A stretch of DNA of 64,000 nucleotides from Lates calcarifer. Lineage: Eukaryota; Chordata; Actinopteri; Centropomidae. Shown piece after piece: positions 1 through 10,643 of the stretch. The stretch lies in NCBI RefSeq assembly GCF_001640805.2, contig NC_066844.1, positions 6,174,843 to 6,238,842 of the forward strand, read 5' to 3'. The notes under the pieces are model-generated. The model saw only the letters and a program-made list of their open reading frames with translations. It did no database searches and was not told the origin of the DNA. Each line of letters opens with the position of its first letter. The first letter of the stretch is position 1. Made by a program: the position numbers and the translations under genes.

Positions 1-2090
1 AAAAAAGTCATAGTATAGTAAGGCTTCAAAAATGGTCAAAAAAAGTCATAGTATAGTAAGGCTTCAAAAATGGTCAAAAAAAGTCATAGTATAGTAAGGC
101 TTCCAAAACCATCAAAAAAGTCATAGTATAGTAAGGCATGAGAAATGGTCAAAAAATGTCATAGTATAGTAAGGAATGAAAAATGGTCAAAAAAGTCATA
201 GTATAGTAAGGCTTCAAAAATGGTCAAAAAATGTCATAGTATAGTAAGGCTTTAAAATGGTCAAAAAAAGTCATAGTATAGTAAGGCTTTAAAATGGTCA
301 AAAAAAGTCATAGTATAGTAAGGCTTCCAAAACCATCAAAAAATGTCATAGTACAGTAAGGCTTCCAAAACCATCAAAAAATGTCATAGTATAGTAAGGT
401 CTTCAAAAATCATCAAAAAATGTCATAGTACAGTAAGGCTTCAAAAATCATCAAAAAAAAAGTCATATTATAGTAAGGCATGAGAAATGGTCAAAAAAAG
501 TCATAGTATAGTAAAGCTTCAAAAATCATCAAAAAAAGTCATAGTATAGTAAGGCTTAAAAATGGTCAAAAAAAGTCATAGTATAGTAAGGAATGAAAAA
601 TGGTCCAAAAAAGTCATAGTATAGTAAGGAATGAAAAATGGTCAAAAAAAGTCATAGTATAGAAAGGCTTCAAAAATCATCAAAAAAAAGTCATAGTATA
701 GTAAGGCATGAGAAATGGTCAAAAAAAGTCATAGTATAGTAAGGCTTCAAAAATCATCAAAAAATGTCATAGTACAGTAAGGCTTCAAAAATCATCAAAA
801 AAAAGTCATAGTATAGTAAGGCATGAGAAATGGTCAAAAAAAGTCATAGTATAGTAAGGCTTCAAAAATGGTCAAAAAAAGTCATAGTATAGTAAGGCTT
901 AAAAATGGTCAAAAAAAGTCATAGTATAGTAAGGCTTCCAAAACCATCAAAAAATGTCATAGTATAGTAAGTCTTCAAAAATCATCAAAAAATGTCATAG
1001 TACAGTAAGGCTTCAAAAATCATCAAAAAAAAGTCATAGTATAGTAAGGCTTCCAAAACCATCAAAAAAGTCATAGTATAGTAAGGCATGAGAAATGGTC
1101 AAAAAATGTCATAGTATAGTAAGTCTTCAAAAATGGTCAAAAAAAGTCATAGTATAGTAAGGCTTCAAAAAAGGTCATAGTATAGTAAGGCTTCAAAAAT
1201 CATCAAAAAAAGTCATAGTATAGTAAGGCTTCAAAAAAGGTCAAAAAAGTCATAGTATAGTAAGGCTTCAAAAATGGTCAAAAATGGTCATAGTATAGTA
1301 AGGCTTAAAAATGGTCAAAAAAGTCATAGTATAGTAAGGCTTCAAAAAAGGTCATAGTATAGTAAGGCTTCAAAAATCATCAAAAAAAGTCATAGTATAG
1401 TAAGGCTTCAAAAAAGGTCAAAAAAGTCATAGTATAGTAAGGCTTCAAAAATGGTCAAAAATGGTCATAGTATAGTAAGGCTTAAAAATGGTCAAAAAAG
1501 TCATAGTATAGTAAGGCTTCCAAAACCATCAAAAAAAGTCATAGTATAGTAAGGCTTCAAAAATGGTCAAAAAAAGTTATAGTATAGTAAGGCTTCCAAA
1601 ACCATCAAAAAAGTCATAGTATAGTAAGGCATGAGAAATGGTCAAAAAATGTCATAGTATAGTAAGTCTTCAAAAATGGTCAAAAAAAGTCATAGTATAG
1701 TAAGGCTTCAAAAAAAGTCATAGTATAGTAAGGCTTCAAAAATCATCAAAAAATGTCATAGTACAGTAAGGCTTCAAAAATCATCAAAAAAAAGTCATAG
1801 TATAGTAAGGCATGAGAAATGGTCAAAAAAAGTCATAGTATAGTAAGGCTTCCAAAATCATCAAAAAAAGTCATAGTACAGTAAGGCTTCCAAAACCATC
1901 AAAAAATGTCATAGTATAGTAGGTCTTCCAAAACCATCAAAAAATGTCATAGTATAGTAGGTCTTCCAAAACCATCAAAAAATGTCATAGTATAGTAAGG
2001 AATGAAAAATGGTCCAAAAAAGTCATAGTATAGTAAGGCTTCAAAAGTGGTCAAAAAATGTGTCAAAAAGTCGTAGCATAGAAAGGCAAA
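1..2090. repeat. AT-rich satellite array, ~37-38 bp unit
   Basis: About 55 head-to-tail copies of a unit that reads roughly GTCATAGTATAGTAAGG, then a variable linker (CTTC/CATGAG/AATG), an A-run and TGGTC or CATC, then another A-run. The core is nearly invariant; the linker and A-run lengths vary. The array starts before the window, since base 1 is already inside a unit, and decays after about 2050, where the core becomes GTCGTAGCATAGAAAGG. Larger blocks recur inside it: a 177-bp block at 1161-1337 repeats base for base from 1338, and another segment recurs 543 bp apart (1051 and 1594). The short open frame at its right end is an artefact of the repeat. Confidence 0.97.
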
Positions 2091-2577
2091 AAAGCTGTAC
2101 CTGTAACCCTACTAACATGTCTCTAAACAAAACTTTAACCTTAAGTTTAACCTTCAGAACAAATAACAAATTCACTTTCATACAATATTAAATAGATCAA
2201 CAACATATTCAGTGTTCAAAAAAATTTATTTGAGTAAGAGTAAGCTATTTCAGTGTTGCAGCAGCAAAAATATAAAAAGGCACAATATAAACAAGACAAG
2301 ATATAAAATAAGATAATGTATAACAACATGAACAGTATAAACAGGGCTATATACACAGTTATCGATTGGAGTACTGATATTGCACTATTTGAGATGGCAA
2401 AATATCAAAATGAATTGATTAACACAAAATCTAACCTAACCCACAAACACTGTAGCAGTGCTGAGCTGTGGAGAACAATGGTAAGATAACTGCTTTAAGT
2501 TAGTTCCTTTGTTGTAGTACGGTACTGCATGAAAATATGTCCAAAAATGTGATTAACACGTGTTCTTGTCTCTGCAG

Positions 2578-2700
2578 GGGAAGAAGACAGCAGCTGAAGA
2601 CCTGAAGTGGATGACAGAAAACAAGTGTTACGAGGCTGTGAATAAAAGACCTGCAACATCTAACTGCTGTCAACAGTGTTGTTTCCTGTTGAGCAAGTGA
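2578..2700 (+). CDS. Possible terminal coding exon of an unidentified plus-strand gene
   Basis: A good acceptor (TCTTGTCTCTGCAG) is followed by 40 codons open to a TGA at 2698-2700. The peptide is Lys-rich at first, with a Cys-rich tail (CCQQCC) ending FLLSK. An AATAAA lies 279 bases on at 2979-2984, in sequence that looks like a 3' UTR. I do not recognise the protein. Any upstream exons would lie to the left of, or inside, the satellite array, so this could be the last exon of a gene interrupted by the array, a pseudogene remnant, or chance. Confidence 0.25.
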   Translation, partial: GKKTAAEDLKWMTENKCYEAVNKRPATSNCCQQCCFLLSK

Positions 2701-2788
2701 AAACACTTTGTTTTTCCCTACCATCTGTAATGTAGCCATGGGCACATTTTCCAAAGACTAATATGTCTTTATTAAGCACCTGTGAGAA

Positions 2789-2847
2789 CATTCAACTGCT
2801 TATGATACAATTATTTAATTGATAATTGTATCACAAGCAGTTCAATG
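2789..2847. repeat. Inverted repeat, ~25 bp arms, 9-bp spacer
   Basis: The left arm AACTGCTTATGATACAATTA and the right arm TAATTGTATCACAAGCAGTT are complementary at 19 of 20 positions across the spacer TTTAATTGA. Outside them the match continues for about 5 more bases with one mismatch. It would fold as a stable hairpin or could be a tiny foldback element. It lies in the presumed 3' UTR of the possible plus-strand exon. Confidence 0.85.
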
Positions 2848-2978
2848 ATCACAAAGATGCTCAGTAGACATGTTCCTCTTTGGAAAATGGGCTCATAACT
2901 ACATTAACCCTAACCAGTGAGTGTTCCTTGTGGTCAAACGTCTGTCATTATCTTTGCTGTGAGTTGTTAAATGTCTGG

Positions 2979-2984
2979 AATAAA
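2979..2984 (+). terminator. Polyadenylation signal AATAAA
   Basis: AATAAA follows GTCTGG and is followed by a T-rich stretch within about 15 bases. It fits as the poly(A) signal of the possible terminal exon ending at 2700. Confidence 0.35.
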
Positions 2985-3477
2985 GTAATTTCTCTATTTT
3001 GAAACTGACGTTGTACAAATCATTTTATTGTATTTTATTTTGAGAAAAAAATCATGATTCTGAAGTTTTAATTTCTTAAATCTGTTTTTTAAGGTTTTGT
3101 ACTTGTTTTATGCGTTTGTTACTGTTTAAACCTTTTTTTTTTAAAATTAAGTTCAACATTTTTACAGGTTTCATGCTTAATTCCTGGACTTATTGTTAAA
3201 GGTTGAATACTAAATGTTTTAAACTTATTTATTAAAAAGGTCTCTAAGTTTTTATATTTTTAGTTTTATTTATAGGTATTCTGCTATACATATTATTATA
3301 CATATAAGACTTTTAGACTTTATTTTACAGCTACATTGTTGAAAAATACTAATTAAAACTTGTAAGTTACAGCAGCTTTAATTTGTTGCTATTTGTTCCA
3401 GACAAGAGATTTTAAAGTGTCAAACTGCAGCTGAGATAGTGACAGAGTCAGACTGAAAAGAATAAACCAATACTGAC

Positions 3478-5503
3478 CTTCTGGAAATTTCTTCATCTCG
3501 CTCTCGTCTCTATGATTTAATGGTTGAAGTTTGAATCCTGTGGAGAAAAAGGCAACAAACATTAATGTAAAGACGTCACTTTTAACACATCAAAATAAAA
3601 GCACAGATAGTTTCTGGGTGTTGAACTTCAAACTGTCAAAAGATGGAGAAGTAAAAGACACCAAATTCACAAAGACAGAAGAAGCTGCTCTGACTGGAGA
3701 ACTGACTCCACCAGCTCCTGATATTCACACAACAGCAGTGGATAGAAATGTTTGTATCTCCAAAGTCAGTTAAAATTTGAACTAAATTCGGTTGAGAGAG
3801 CAAGGAAGAGAGAAAAGCATCACATCTTTTAGAATCAATAACAATAAGTATTTGGGAAAAATTGACTAGAATGATTATATTAATTGTTAATCGACTAATC
3901 ACTGGAGGAATCGTGTATATTACTGTGAGCTGCATAATAAAAACTTTCATTTAAGTAGGGTTTCAAGCAGGGTTTTAACTTTTGGTATTTTTAATTACAT
4001 TTTTATACTTCAGTCCACAGGCAGAAAATTAATTAGCAACTATTTGTAGTTTTTAAAAATTATTCTAACTACCACTATTTTCTGACAATTTATAGACATG
4101 ATTAACCAGTCATTATTATATTCAATACTAAACTCATTAAATACAAAGGCTTTAAACAACGACACTGTTACTAACATACAATTCAGCTCATCAACACATT
4201 TTCAGACTGGGTAAATCTTTAGGACACATACCTGTTTGTTTTGTGAGAGCTGGTGTTTCTGTCCAGGCTGCAGCAGCTGAACCAGTAAACCTGGAAAACA
4301 CAAGTACAACACTTGAAAAACAAATAACCTCATTAATAAAGAATAGTTCACCTCTAAAACTTGAACAGTGTAGAAGAATACAACACTGAAAACTTAACAC
4401 TATAACCTTGACAATCATAGTTTGAGATTTGAGGTGAATAAATTAATTACTAGAATATGACTTGATCTCAGAAAGAAAAGCAACTTTTGAATTAGTTTTT
4501 AATATTTCCGCTCATACATCGTGACTTAGTCTTGTGTCTTAAAACTTGTGGAGGAACACAGAGTTAAAATCTGGTTTTCATTCTTGTATTTAACTCAAAA
4601 CTGAGGTCAGACTCAAGTCACCACAAGCAAATTTCTAATCAGTAATTTACATAACAGGGGATCAATTGATGACTATGAACAGATTACTATCAAAACGCTG
4701 CAAAGACACACTAAAGTCGCAAAACGGTCACAATAAGATGCCACAATGAAACACAAAATCGCCACAAAGAAACGTTAAATGGCCAGGAATAGACACAAAA
4801 CTACACAATATGATGTAAAACAACCAGCTAGAAATACAAAACGATGCAATAAAGCACAGATAGACACAGAATGATCACATCGGCATGATAATCTGCCATA
4901 ACCTGACTTAAAATGACCACGATGGAGCACACACTTTAGCCACGCAAATACAGACGACAAAAAGGGGCAAAGCCCCAAAGACATAAAGATAAGGCTAATG
5001 CTAACGCCTGCCATTAATGCTAGTGCTAACACCCAGGTGTAAAACACTCAGGTTGAGGTAAATATAAAATCACCACAAATGGCCAAAAACCGGTCATGAC
5101 GACATGATAAGCCACCATAAATTGAGTTAAAACGACCGGGATGTAACAACAAATGACAAAGAGACGCAAAATGTCAGTAAAGTGAAAACAAGTACAAACA
5201 GGGATTTACACAAATAAACAAGAATCCATTGTGATCGCAACTGTCCATATTATGTGCCCACAACTCGTGTCAGGGACGCCGCAGTCATAGAAACTCAAAC
5301 ACACTCTTATCCACGCGATAGAATTAAACGATATCATTACAAGGTAATGCTAACGCTAGCCGCTAATGCTGACGCTCTCCGATAACGTTAATGCTAACGC
5401 TAGCTGGTAATGCTGACGCTGTCCGATAACATTAATGCTAATGCTAGCCGCTAACTGTGTGCCTCACCTTCGCACCGAAGTTGTGTTCAGCGTCCAGTCT
5501 CAT
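3478..5503 (-). CDS. Minus-strand spliced transcript with 40-aa reading frame (function unknown)
   Basis: Three exons with good splice sites read leftwards. Exon 1, coding part 5468-5503, ends in GTGAGG. Exon 2, 4232-4290, sits between TTTTCCAG and GTATGT. Exon 3, 3478-3537, sits between TTTTTCTCCACAG and GTCAGT. From the ATG at 5503 the frame runs MRLDAEHNFGAK into exon 2 and stops at TAG (3510-3512) in exon 3: 40 aa. A second frame is open through exons 2 and 3 with no ATG until MKKFPE late in exon 3, so the 40-codon frame may be an upstream ORF and the main protein may start there and continue in exons I could not place. It could also be a noncoding RNA. Not recognised as any family. Confidence 0.35.
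4010..4135. repeat. Dispersed teleost repeat fragment (TTAATCGATTAA type)
   Basis: The stretch with CTATTTTCTGACAATTTATAGAC and flanking TTAATT/ATTAACC resembles part of a very common fish interspersed element seen more fully at about 31.31-31.50 kb here. It is partial and diverged, and lies in the intron between exons 2 and 3 of the minus-strand transcript. Confidence 0.4.
4690..5215. repeat. Diverged minisatellite (CACAAAATGACCACAA-like)
   Basis: A degenerate series of units around ACACAAAATGRCCACAA runs through intron 1 of the minus-strand transcript, interrupted by a GGCTAATGCTAACGCC segment near 5000. Units are too diverged for an exact copy number. Open frames here are repeat artefacts. 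Confidence 0.6.
5346..5456. repeat. 44-bp tandem repeat, ~2.5 copies
   Basis: Units start at 5346, 5390 and 5434. Each begins AATGCTAACGCTAGC and continues to TGACGCT.TCCGATAAC; the third copy is truncated after AATGCTAATGCTAGCCGCTAA. Copies differ at only a few bases. It abuts the 3' side of the first exon of the minus-strand transcript. Confidence 0.9.
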
Positions 5504-5770
5504 TCGTGTTCGATAAAAAAAAACAGCTCCAGAGTTTGTTTTAGCACCCAGATCTCTTCATTAACGACAACAAAGCAGCTCCGGAGTTTGTTTTAGCATA
5601 CCGACCTCTTCGGTAAGCACGTTTTCTCATACTACTGGCAAACAGAGCTGCTAGTTCAAACTTGATTTAAATCTGCCTCTCTCTGCTCCTCCCAGAAAAT
5701 CGTAGCCAATGAGGTGACACGTCGTGGCCAATGACGACATACGTCAGCTAACAAAACGCTGATTGGCCAA
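5504..5770 (-). promoter_or_regulatory. Probable promoter/5' end of the minus-strand transcript, with 52-bp duplication
   Basis: Two 52-bp copies begin CAGCTCC.GAGTTTGTTTTAGCA at 5524 and 5576. Upstream on the minus strand lie several CCAAT-type boxes (GCCAAT at about 5704 and 5728, and ATTGGCC near 5761) and a CRE-like TACGTCAG near 5740. CpG density is higher than in the surroundings. This fits a CCAAT/CRE promoter for the transcript whose first ATG is at 5503. Bidirectional activity is possible but no plus-strand exon was found. Confidence 0.45.
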
Positions 5771-8700
5771 GCTAATAAGCATGATCTTGTAACATAGATA
5801 TACTGTAATTAGGTACAGCAGCTTTATTGCCCCTGATAGTGGATTTAAGGGTCTCAAATATACTTTTTTTACTCGATTTATTTAACAGTTGTTAACAGTT
5901 ATTGAACAGTCCTTCATTGGCGCCTGTGGGGGACGGAGGAGAAGATGATCAGCATCCCTGGGAACTTCAGGTGGCTAATATATTAATAATAATAATAAAA
6001 AAACCCTCGAGAACAAAGGCTGACAAGTGATAAATACAACGCTAAACCACAAAGGCAAAATATACTGTGTGAAAATGAAGGCTCGGCTTAGAGTCAGTTA
6101 TTCACTTTTACCTTTAATTTAACACAGCACACAGCGTCCGCATTAAGATAGCAAAGATCCTCGTTCCCGTGGCCCGTGACCGCGCGTAGAGGGTTTAGTA
6201 TTAGGGTTAGGTAATACTAATGATGATGTATCCAATTGAACCCATATGCGCAGTTTAAAAAAAACATATAAAGCTTTACAAAACATATATAAAAATATTC
6301 CGTCATCCTGATAAAGACAAACTAGTTTGGGCCAAAAATCTAATTGAAATTGTTTACTATCATCCTCCACATGGCCTCTTTGTGGTAGCTGCTACAGTTG
6401 GCCAAACAGTGCGTGAACAAATCTTAGATCCTATTAAGAAAGGGTAGATGGTTCTTAAAATAACATGTAGGTAGTTTAATCCCACCACGATGGCACAGGA
6501 TCAGTTGTTGTTTCACCAACTGGGGTTGACCTCCTGTGGACATGGATTGTCAACATGAGTTGTTGATGATGAGATGGTTATATCTATGTTATGTACTGGT
6601 ATCTGTCATCTGACAAAGTCACCCACATTTGTCCCATGGTTTCAAATATTTTTTAAAAAATATACATTCAAGTTTTTAAGATTTTGTGCTATTAGTTTCC
6701 TGTAAAGGTTTTATATTAATTTAGAGAGAATGGTGAAGCACTGGATATTTAAATAATATTTAACATCCATCTCTTTGATGATGAACACAAAATAGAGTAG
6801 AATTATAAAAATCACCACAGATATGGAGCAAACTATAAATTAGGAAAATTTTAAATTGCTATGCAAATCGAAATGTACAGAACGACTCATACACACTACA
6901 ATCGGCTATAACTTTTAATTGTGACACAACACTGAAAAAAATCAAGTAAATCCAGTTGTTCTGTAGTGCTTTGTGTGCGACATTCATTGTTATTGTCCTT
7001 GAAGAGTCATGAGAACTCGGTTAATACAAAAAAACAAAGCCATTTCATAGTTTCACTTGTAATGCAAGCTGATTAATCCATTATTACTGTTAAAATAAAA
7101 ATAAACTACCTAAGGTAACAGATGAAGGAAAAAATAATAATAATTCACATTCAAACAAAGGAGCAATTTGACATTTTTGCTTTGCCTTTCATTTATTCCT
7201 GCAACATCATCTCAGAGTCTGAACCAAAAGAAAATCTGAAAGAAAATCCCAATCAAGTCCTCCATTGTCAAACTTATTTTTGGCAACACCTCAGAACCAA
7301 TATTGCCACCACAAATGTGGAACAGAAATATTGATTCTGCATAATAAACTGAGCTTCATGGAAAAAAACTAATCCCACAAATATCTTTAATAACTTTCTC
7401 CATTTACACATTTTTGACCAGATGTTGAACATAAATAAGTGCATGCTTCGTCCTTATAGGCAGTGAGTATTAAAGGAATAAGCAAAGAGATGATGCCTGA
7501 CTTTAGCTGAAAATGTGAGAACATCCTCCAGTTGTGCAAAAACATACAGTGGAACAGACAGTGGAACAGAGTGGCAATTTTTCTGGACAAGCACCACAAA
7601 TTAAACCGATTAATAAGCTTTACTCACAGATCTCAAACACCCCGACTTGTGTTACTCTTGGGCTGCAAATGTGAGATGAAAAATGACAATTGAAAAGGTA
7701 AAAGGTTAGTGTCTAGTTAATGTTGATTAGCAAAGCCGTACCTGAACAGCACTGAGCAGGATTTCTCTCACACAGCGTCAGTACATTCCCATCTCGCCAT
7801 GATTTGTGTTCTGAAATGCAATGCTCAAACACCTCCCATGACCACTGAAGTGGTTTTCAAAATGCAGCAATATAAAACAAACAAACAAAAAAAACCTGTT
7901 TCAAAGAGATTAGTTTTTACAGCATGACATCTGAAAATTACACTGTAGAATTAAAAATTACACTCCTGAAAACCTGTCGTACCGATGGAGAAAAACAAAG
8001 CGCTACAGAATTTGTAAAATAGTTTGTTTTCAGCACCATTATTTTTTATATATATATATTTTTGTTTCATTTAAAACAAGCTCACTGATAAACGATGTTG
8101 CAACATCAAAAAAAGGGTAAAAAGTCCCACATTAACTAATTAGGCTAATTTTATAATCACAATTTGCAACATGATATTGTATTTCAAAATGCATAACCTC
8201 AGTCTCAAACCGCAATCTCACTGGCCACTGCTCAGAAAAATTCAAGGTGATGTCGCAAACAGCACATTTGTATGGAGATGATTCCAGCTTAGCATTAACA
8301 CAGCCCACCTGTGCTGAGCAATTTGGACATCAAAAGTTAAATTATCAGTTGTAAGTATTGGAAGAGTTTCTGACAAACCTCTGTCCACAACAGAAATTAA
8401 ACAAACAAACAGAAAAACCATGCTACATAACCAACAGGATGAATAACAGTCAAACTTGGTGTGCTGCGCTTAAGACAACAGTGAGTAGGACCACATCATA
8501 GTACAAATAGTTCTTAGTGGTTGTTTTAAACTCTGCTTAGAGCAAGATAGTGGAGGTTTTATCACATAAATAAGTTCAGTCGGTCAAAGGTAAGTATTGG
8601 CAAGTTGGTGCTTTTTCTAATTGACAACATACCAGCCGCTATTGGTAGAGTAATCATAACAGATTAAAACAAATCCTAAGAATTATTTGCATATTTTCCT

Positions 8701-8993
8701 GGACCCGGTTGAACAGATTTGAAACCATTGCTAACAGACTAACATGACGGTTTAATGACATCGGAGCACTGCAGTAGCGTTTCTGACTTTGAGAACTGAC
8801 AGCAGTTTAAAAAGTAATACTGAAGCAGGTTAGAGGCTGAATACAGTGTCTGCAGATTCTCCATAGATGTCGCTGGACGATGTGAGGTAGAGGATCACAC
8901 AAGCAGACAGACAGACAGACCAACAGAGTTGCCAGACATGGGGCACAGGTTTGGTGGTGGGTGTATTTGGGGGGGACAAAGATAGAACAATGT
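5771..8993. other. Intergenic sequence and probable yod1 3' UTR
   Basis: No convincing exon. The right part is presumably the long yod1 3' UTR, since minus-strand transcription ends here. A minus-strand AATAAA sits at 7192-7197, but I cannot say which poly(A) site is used. Two short open frames (about 7122-7334 and 7387-7599) show no family features. A TA-rich run lies at about 8041-8061 and a short AGAC repeat at about 8904-8920. Confidence 0.6.
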
Positions 8994-10643
8994 TCACACT
9001 TCCCCAAAATTGGTGTGGCCTGTCTCCTTGGCATGCTCACGAGCTTCCTTTTGTCCCACCAAGCCCGTCTGGCACACCATGCAGCGCAATGCAAAGCGGT
9101 TTACGTCCGTGAACTGGCGCTTGCGGCGAGCCTCGTCTGCCAGCTCTAGGGCCTGGGCCAGGATTACGTCGTCTGTGGTGGAGAAGATAGTCTGGGGCGG
9201 GGTGTCAGAGCCGGGGGTTTCTTTCTGCAGCGGGTCATAGTGGATGCCGTCATAGATGAGCAGCACGCGTTTGTGGTAGCCAGCATCCTCTCCAAATCGA
9301 TCCACTCGGACTGTCTGAGTGTCCACCACACAGATTTCACACTGGTAGAACTTGGACAGGATGGACACCTCAATGGCTCCTCCCCAGGTGTCGTCACGTC
9401 TTATCCAGGAGCAGTACTCCTCATTGGTCTTTCCCAGCACTGCTTCGCAGTATGCTGCAGGGTCACTCGACACAATCTGGGCGATGAGGCCTCGCATCTC
9501 AGGAGCACAAGCAGGGTCATATACCCCTCCTTCCACCACATAATACACACTGGTGAAGAGGCAGGAGTTGTCAGCTGGGACCACTCGACGTGCCAGCATG
9601 GGGGAGGCTTCCAGGCGTGGTGCTTTAGTCACAGTGGGATGATCCTGAGGCTTTGGCTTGTTTTTTTCTTCCTCAACAATGAGTGTGTCTCCTGTAGAGG
9701 ATGACACATTCAGCGTGGTCAGACTTTGTATGACAGAATAGAGAGGAAAAACTTGTTTGTAGCTATTCAATTGAAACTTGTGCACACATTAAAAATGTCT
9801 CAAAAAAATCTTGAGTGTGTGTGTACACAATAACTCCAGTATTTTTACACCTGTGGCTTATTTTGCCATGTTTTTGGGTATAAATGATATGTAGGAATAA
9901 CAATCTTTGGAACTGGTGCAGTATAGAGGGAGAACGGTGTACTTGGTCACCACAAACAGCTGCTGCAACGTAATCCAGCCGGACATTTGTCCATGTCAAA
10001 GTACAATCACTAAAGTGAACCAGGTTTCACCTTAAGGTGCCAGGTACACTGCCAGATTTTAAATGAATGCAGCCCTGCCCTCAGTTAAACAGACAAACAG
10101 ACCTGCAACTCCAATTACACTGACAGAGAGCGAGGAGAGAGACAGAGACAGAGATGTAACCTGGTCCTCACACCCTGCGAGCTGTTACTGGCTGGGGGCT
10201 ACACACCCACTGCCAACAATATAAGAAAATACAGGGCAGGGTCTCTGCAGATAAATCACCACACATTGGTTGTGGGTTAAACATGATTAAGAGGGATTAT
10301 TTTTATATGAACCTATACATTGTTTTTTAGGAAAATTCTGCATATTACAACATGAAAGTAATAAAATAATATCAACAATGAATGGTGTGAATATGGTCCA
10401 TGTTATGTCTGTATAATCAAAGTTTGACAACATACCAGACTTAATGGGGTAATCCTTGAGATGAGCGTCACCATTTCGAAGATCAAGGCTGGAGGGCGGG
10501 TAACCAACCATAATTTTCTGCACATCACAGGGGATACCAGTCAGCTCCTCCACCTTACTCTTCAGCTCTTGGACACAGGACTGATGAGTCAGGCCCTGCA
10601 TTATGTGGCTCCCATTTTTGGTCTTACAGCGAAGCCTCAACAT
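8994..10643 (-). CDS. yod1: Ubiquitin thioesterase YOD1 (OTU family, OTU1)
   Basis: Cysteine deubiquitinase of the OTU family that acts with p97/VCP in ER-associated degradation (family knowledge). Two coding exons: 10436-10643 (donor GTATGT) and 8994-9691 (acceptor TCCTCTACAG), joined inside a Gly codon, giving 301 aa. Residues 1-75 form the UBX-like domain (starts MLRLRCK). The OTU core holds the catalytic loop PADNSCLF with nucleophile Cys113 and Asp110, and DGIHYDPL with His220. The C-terminus is a C2H2 zinc finger (Cys273, Cys276, His289, His295). Start: an acceptor lies just 5' of the ATG (TTTGCAG/GTAGG), so the exon upstream is noncoding. Human YOD1 has about 47 extra N-terminal residues (from memory). 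The next gene on the same strand is pfkfb2, the usual vertebrate neighbour. Confidence 0.96.

Noticed and set aside
1..2090. Repeat array with spacers resembling CRISPR
   Set aside because: Units are contiguous ~37-bp tandem copies with degenerate linkers, not identical repeats with unique spacers, and the genome is a vertebrate.
2009..2191. 60-aa open frame across the end of the satellite
   Set aside because: It is translated repeat sequence with no start context or splice support.
3531..3773. 80-aa plus-strand open frame
   Set aside because: Low-complexity Lys/Thr-rich, no splice or family support, and overlaps the better-supported minus-strand exon 3 at 3478-3537.
9240..9704. 154-aa plus-strand open frame
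   Set aside because: Entirely antisense to the conserved yod1 catalytic exon; a shadow of its codon composition.
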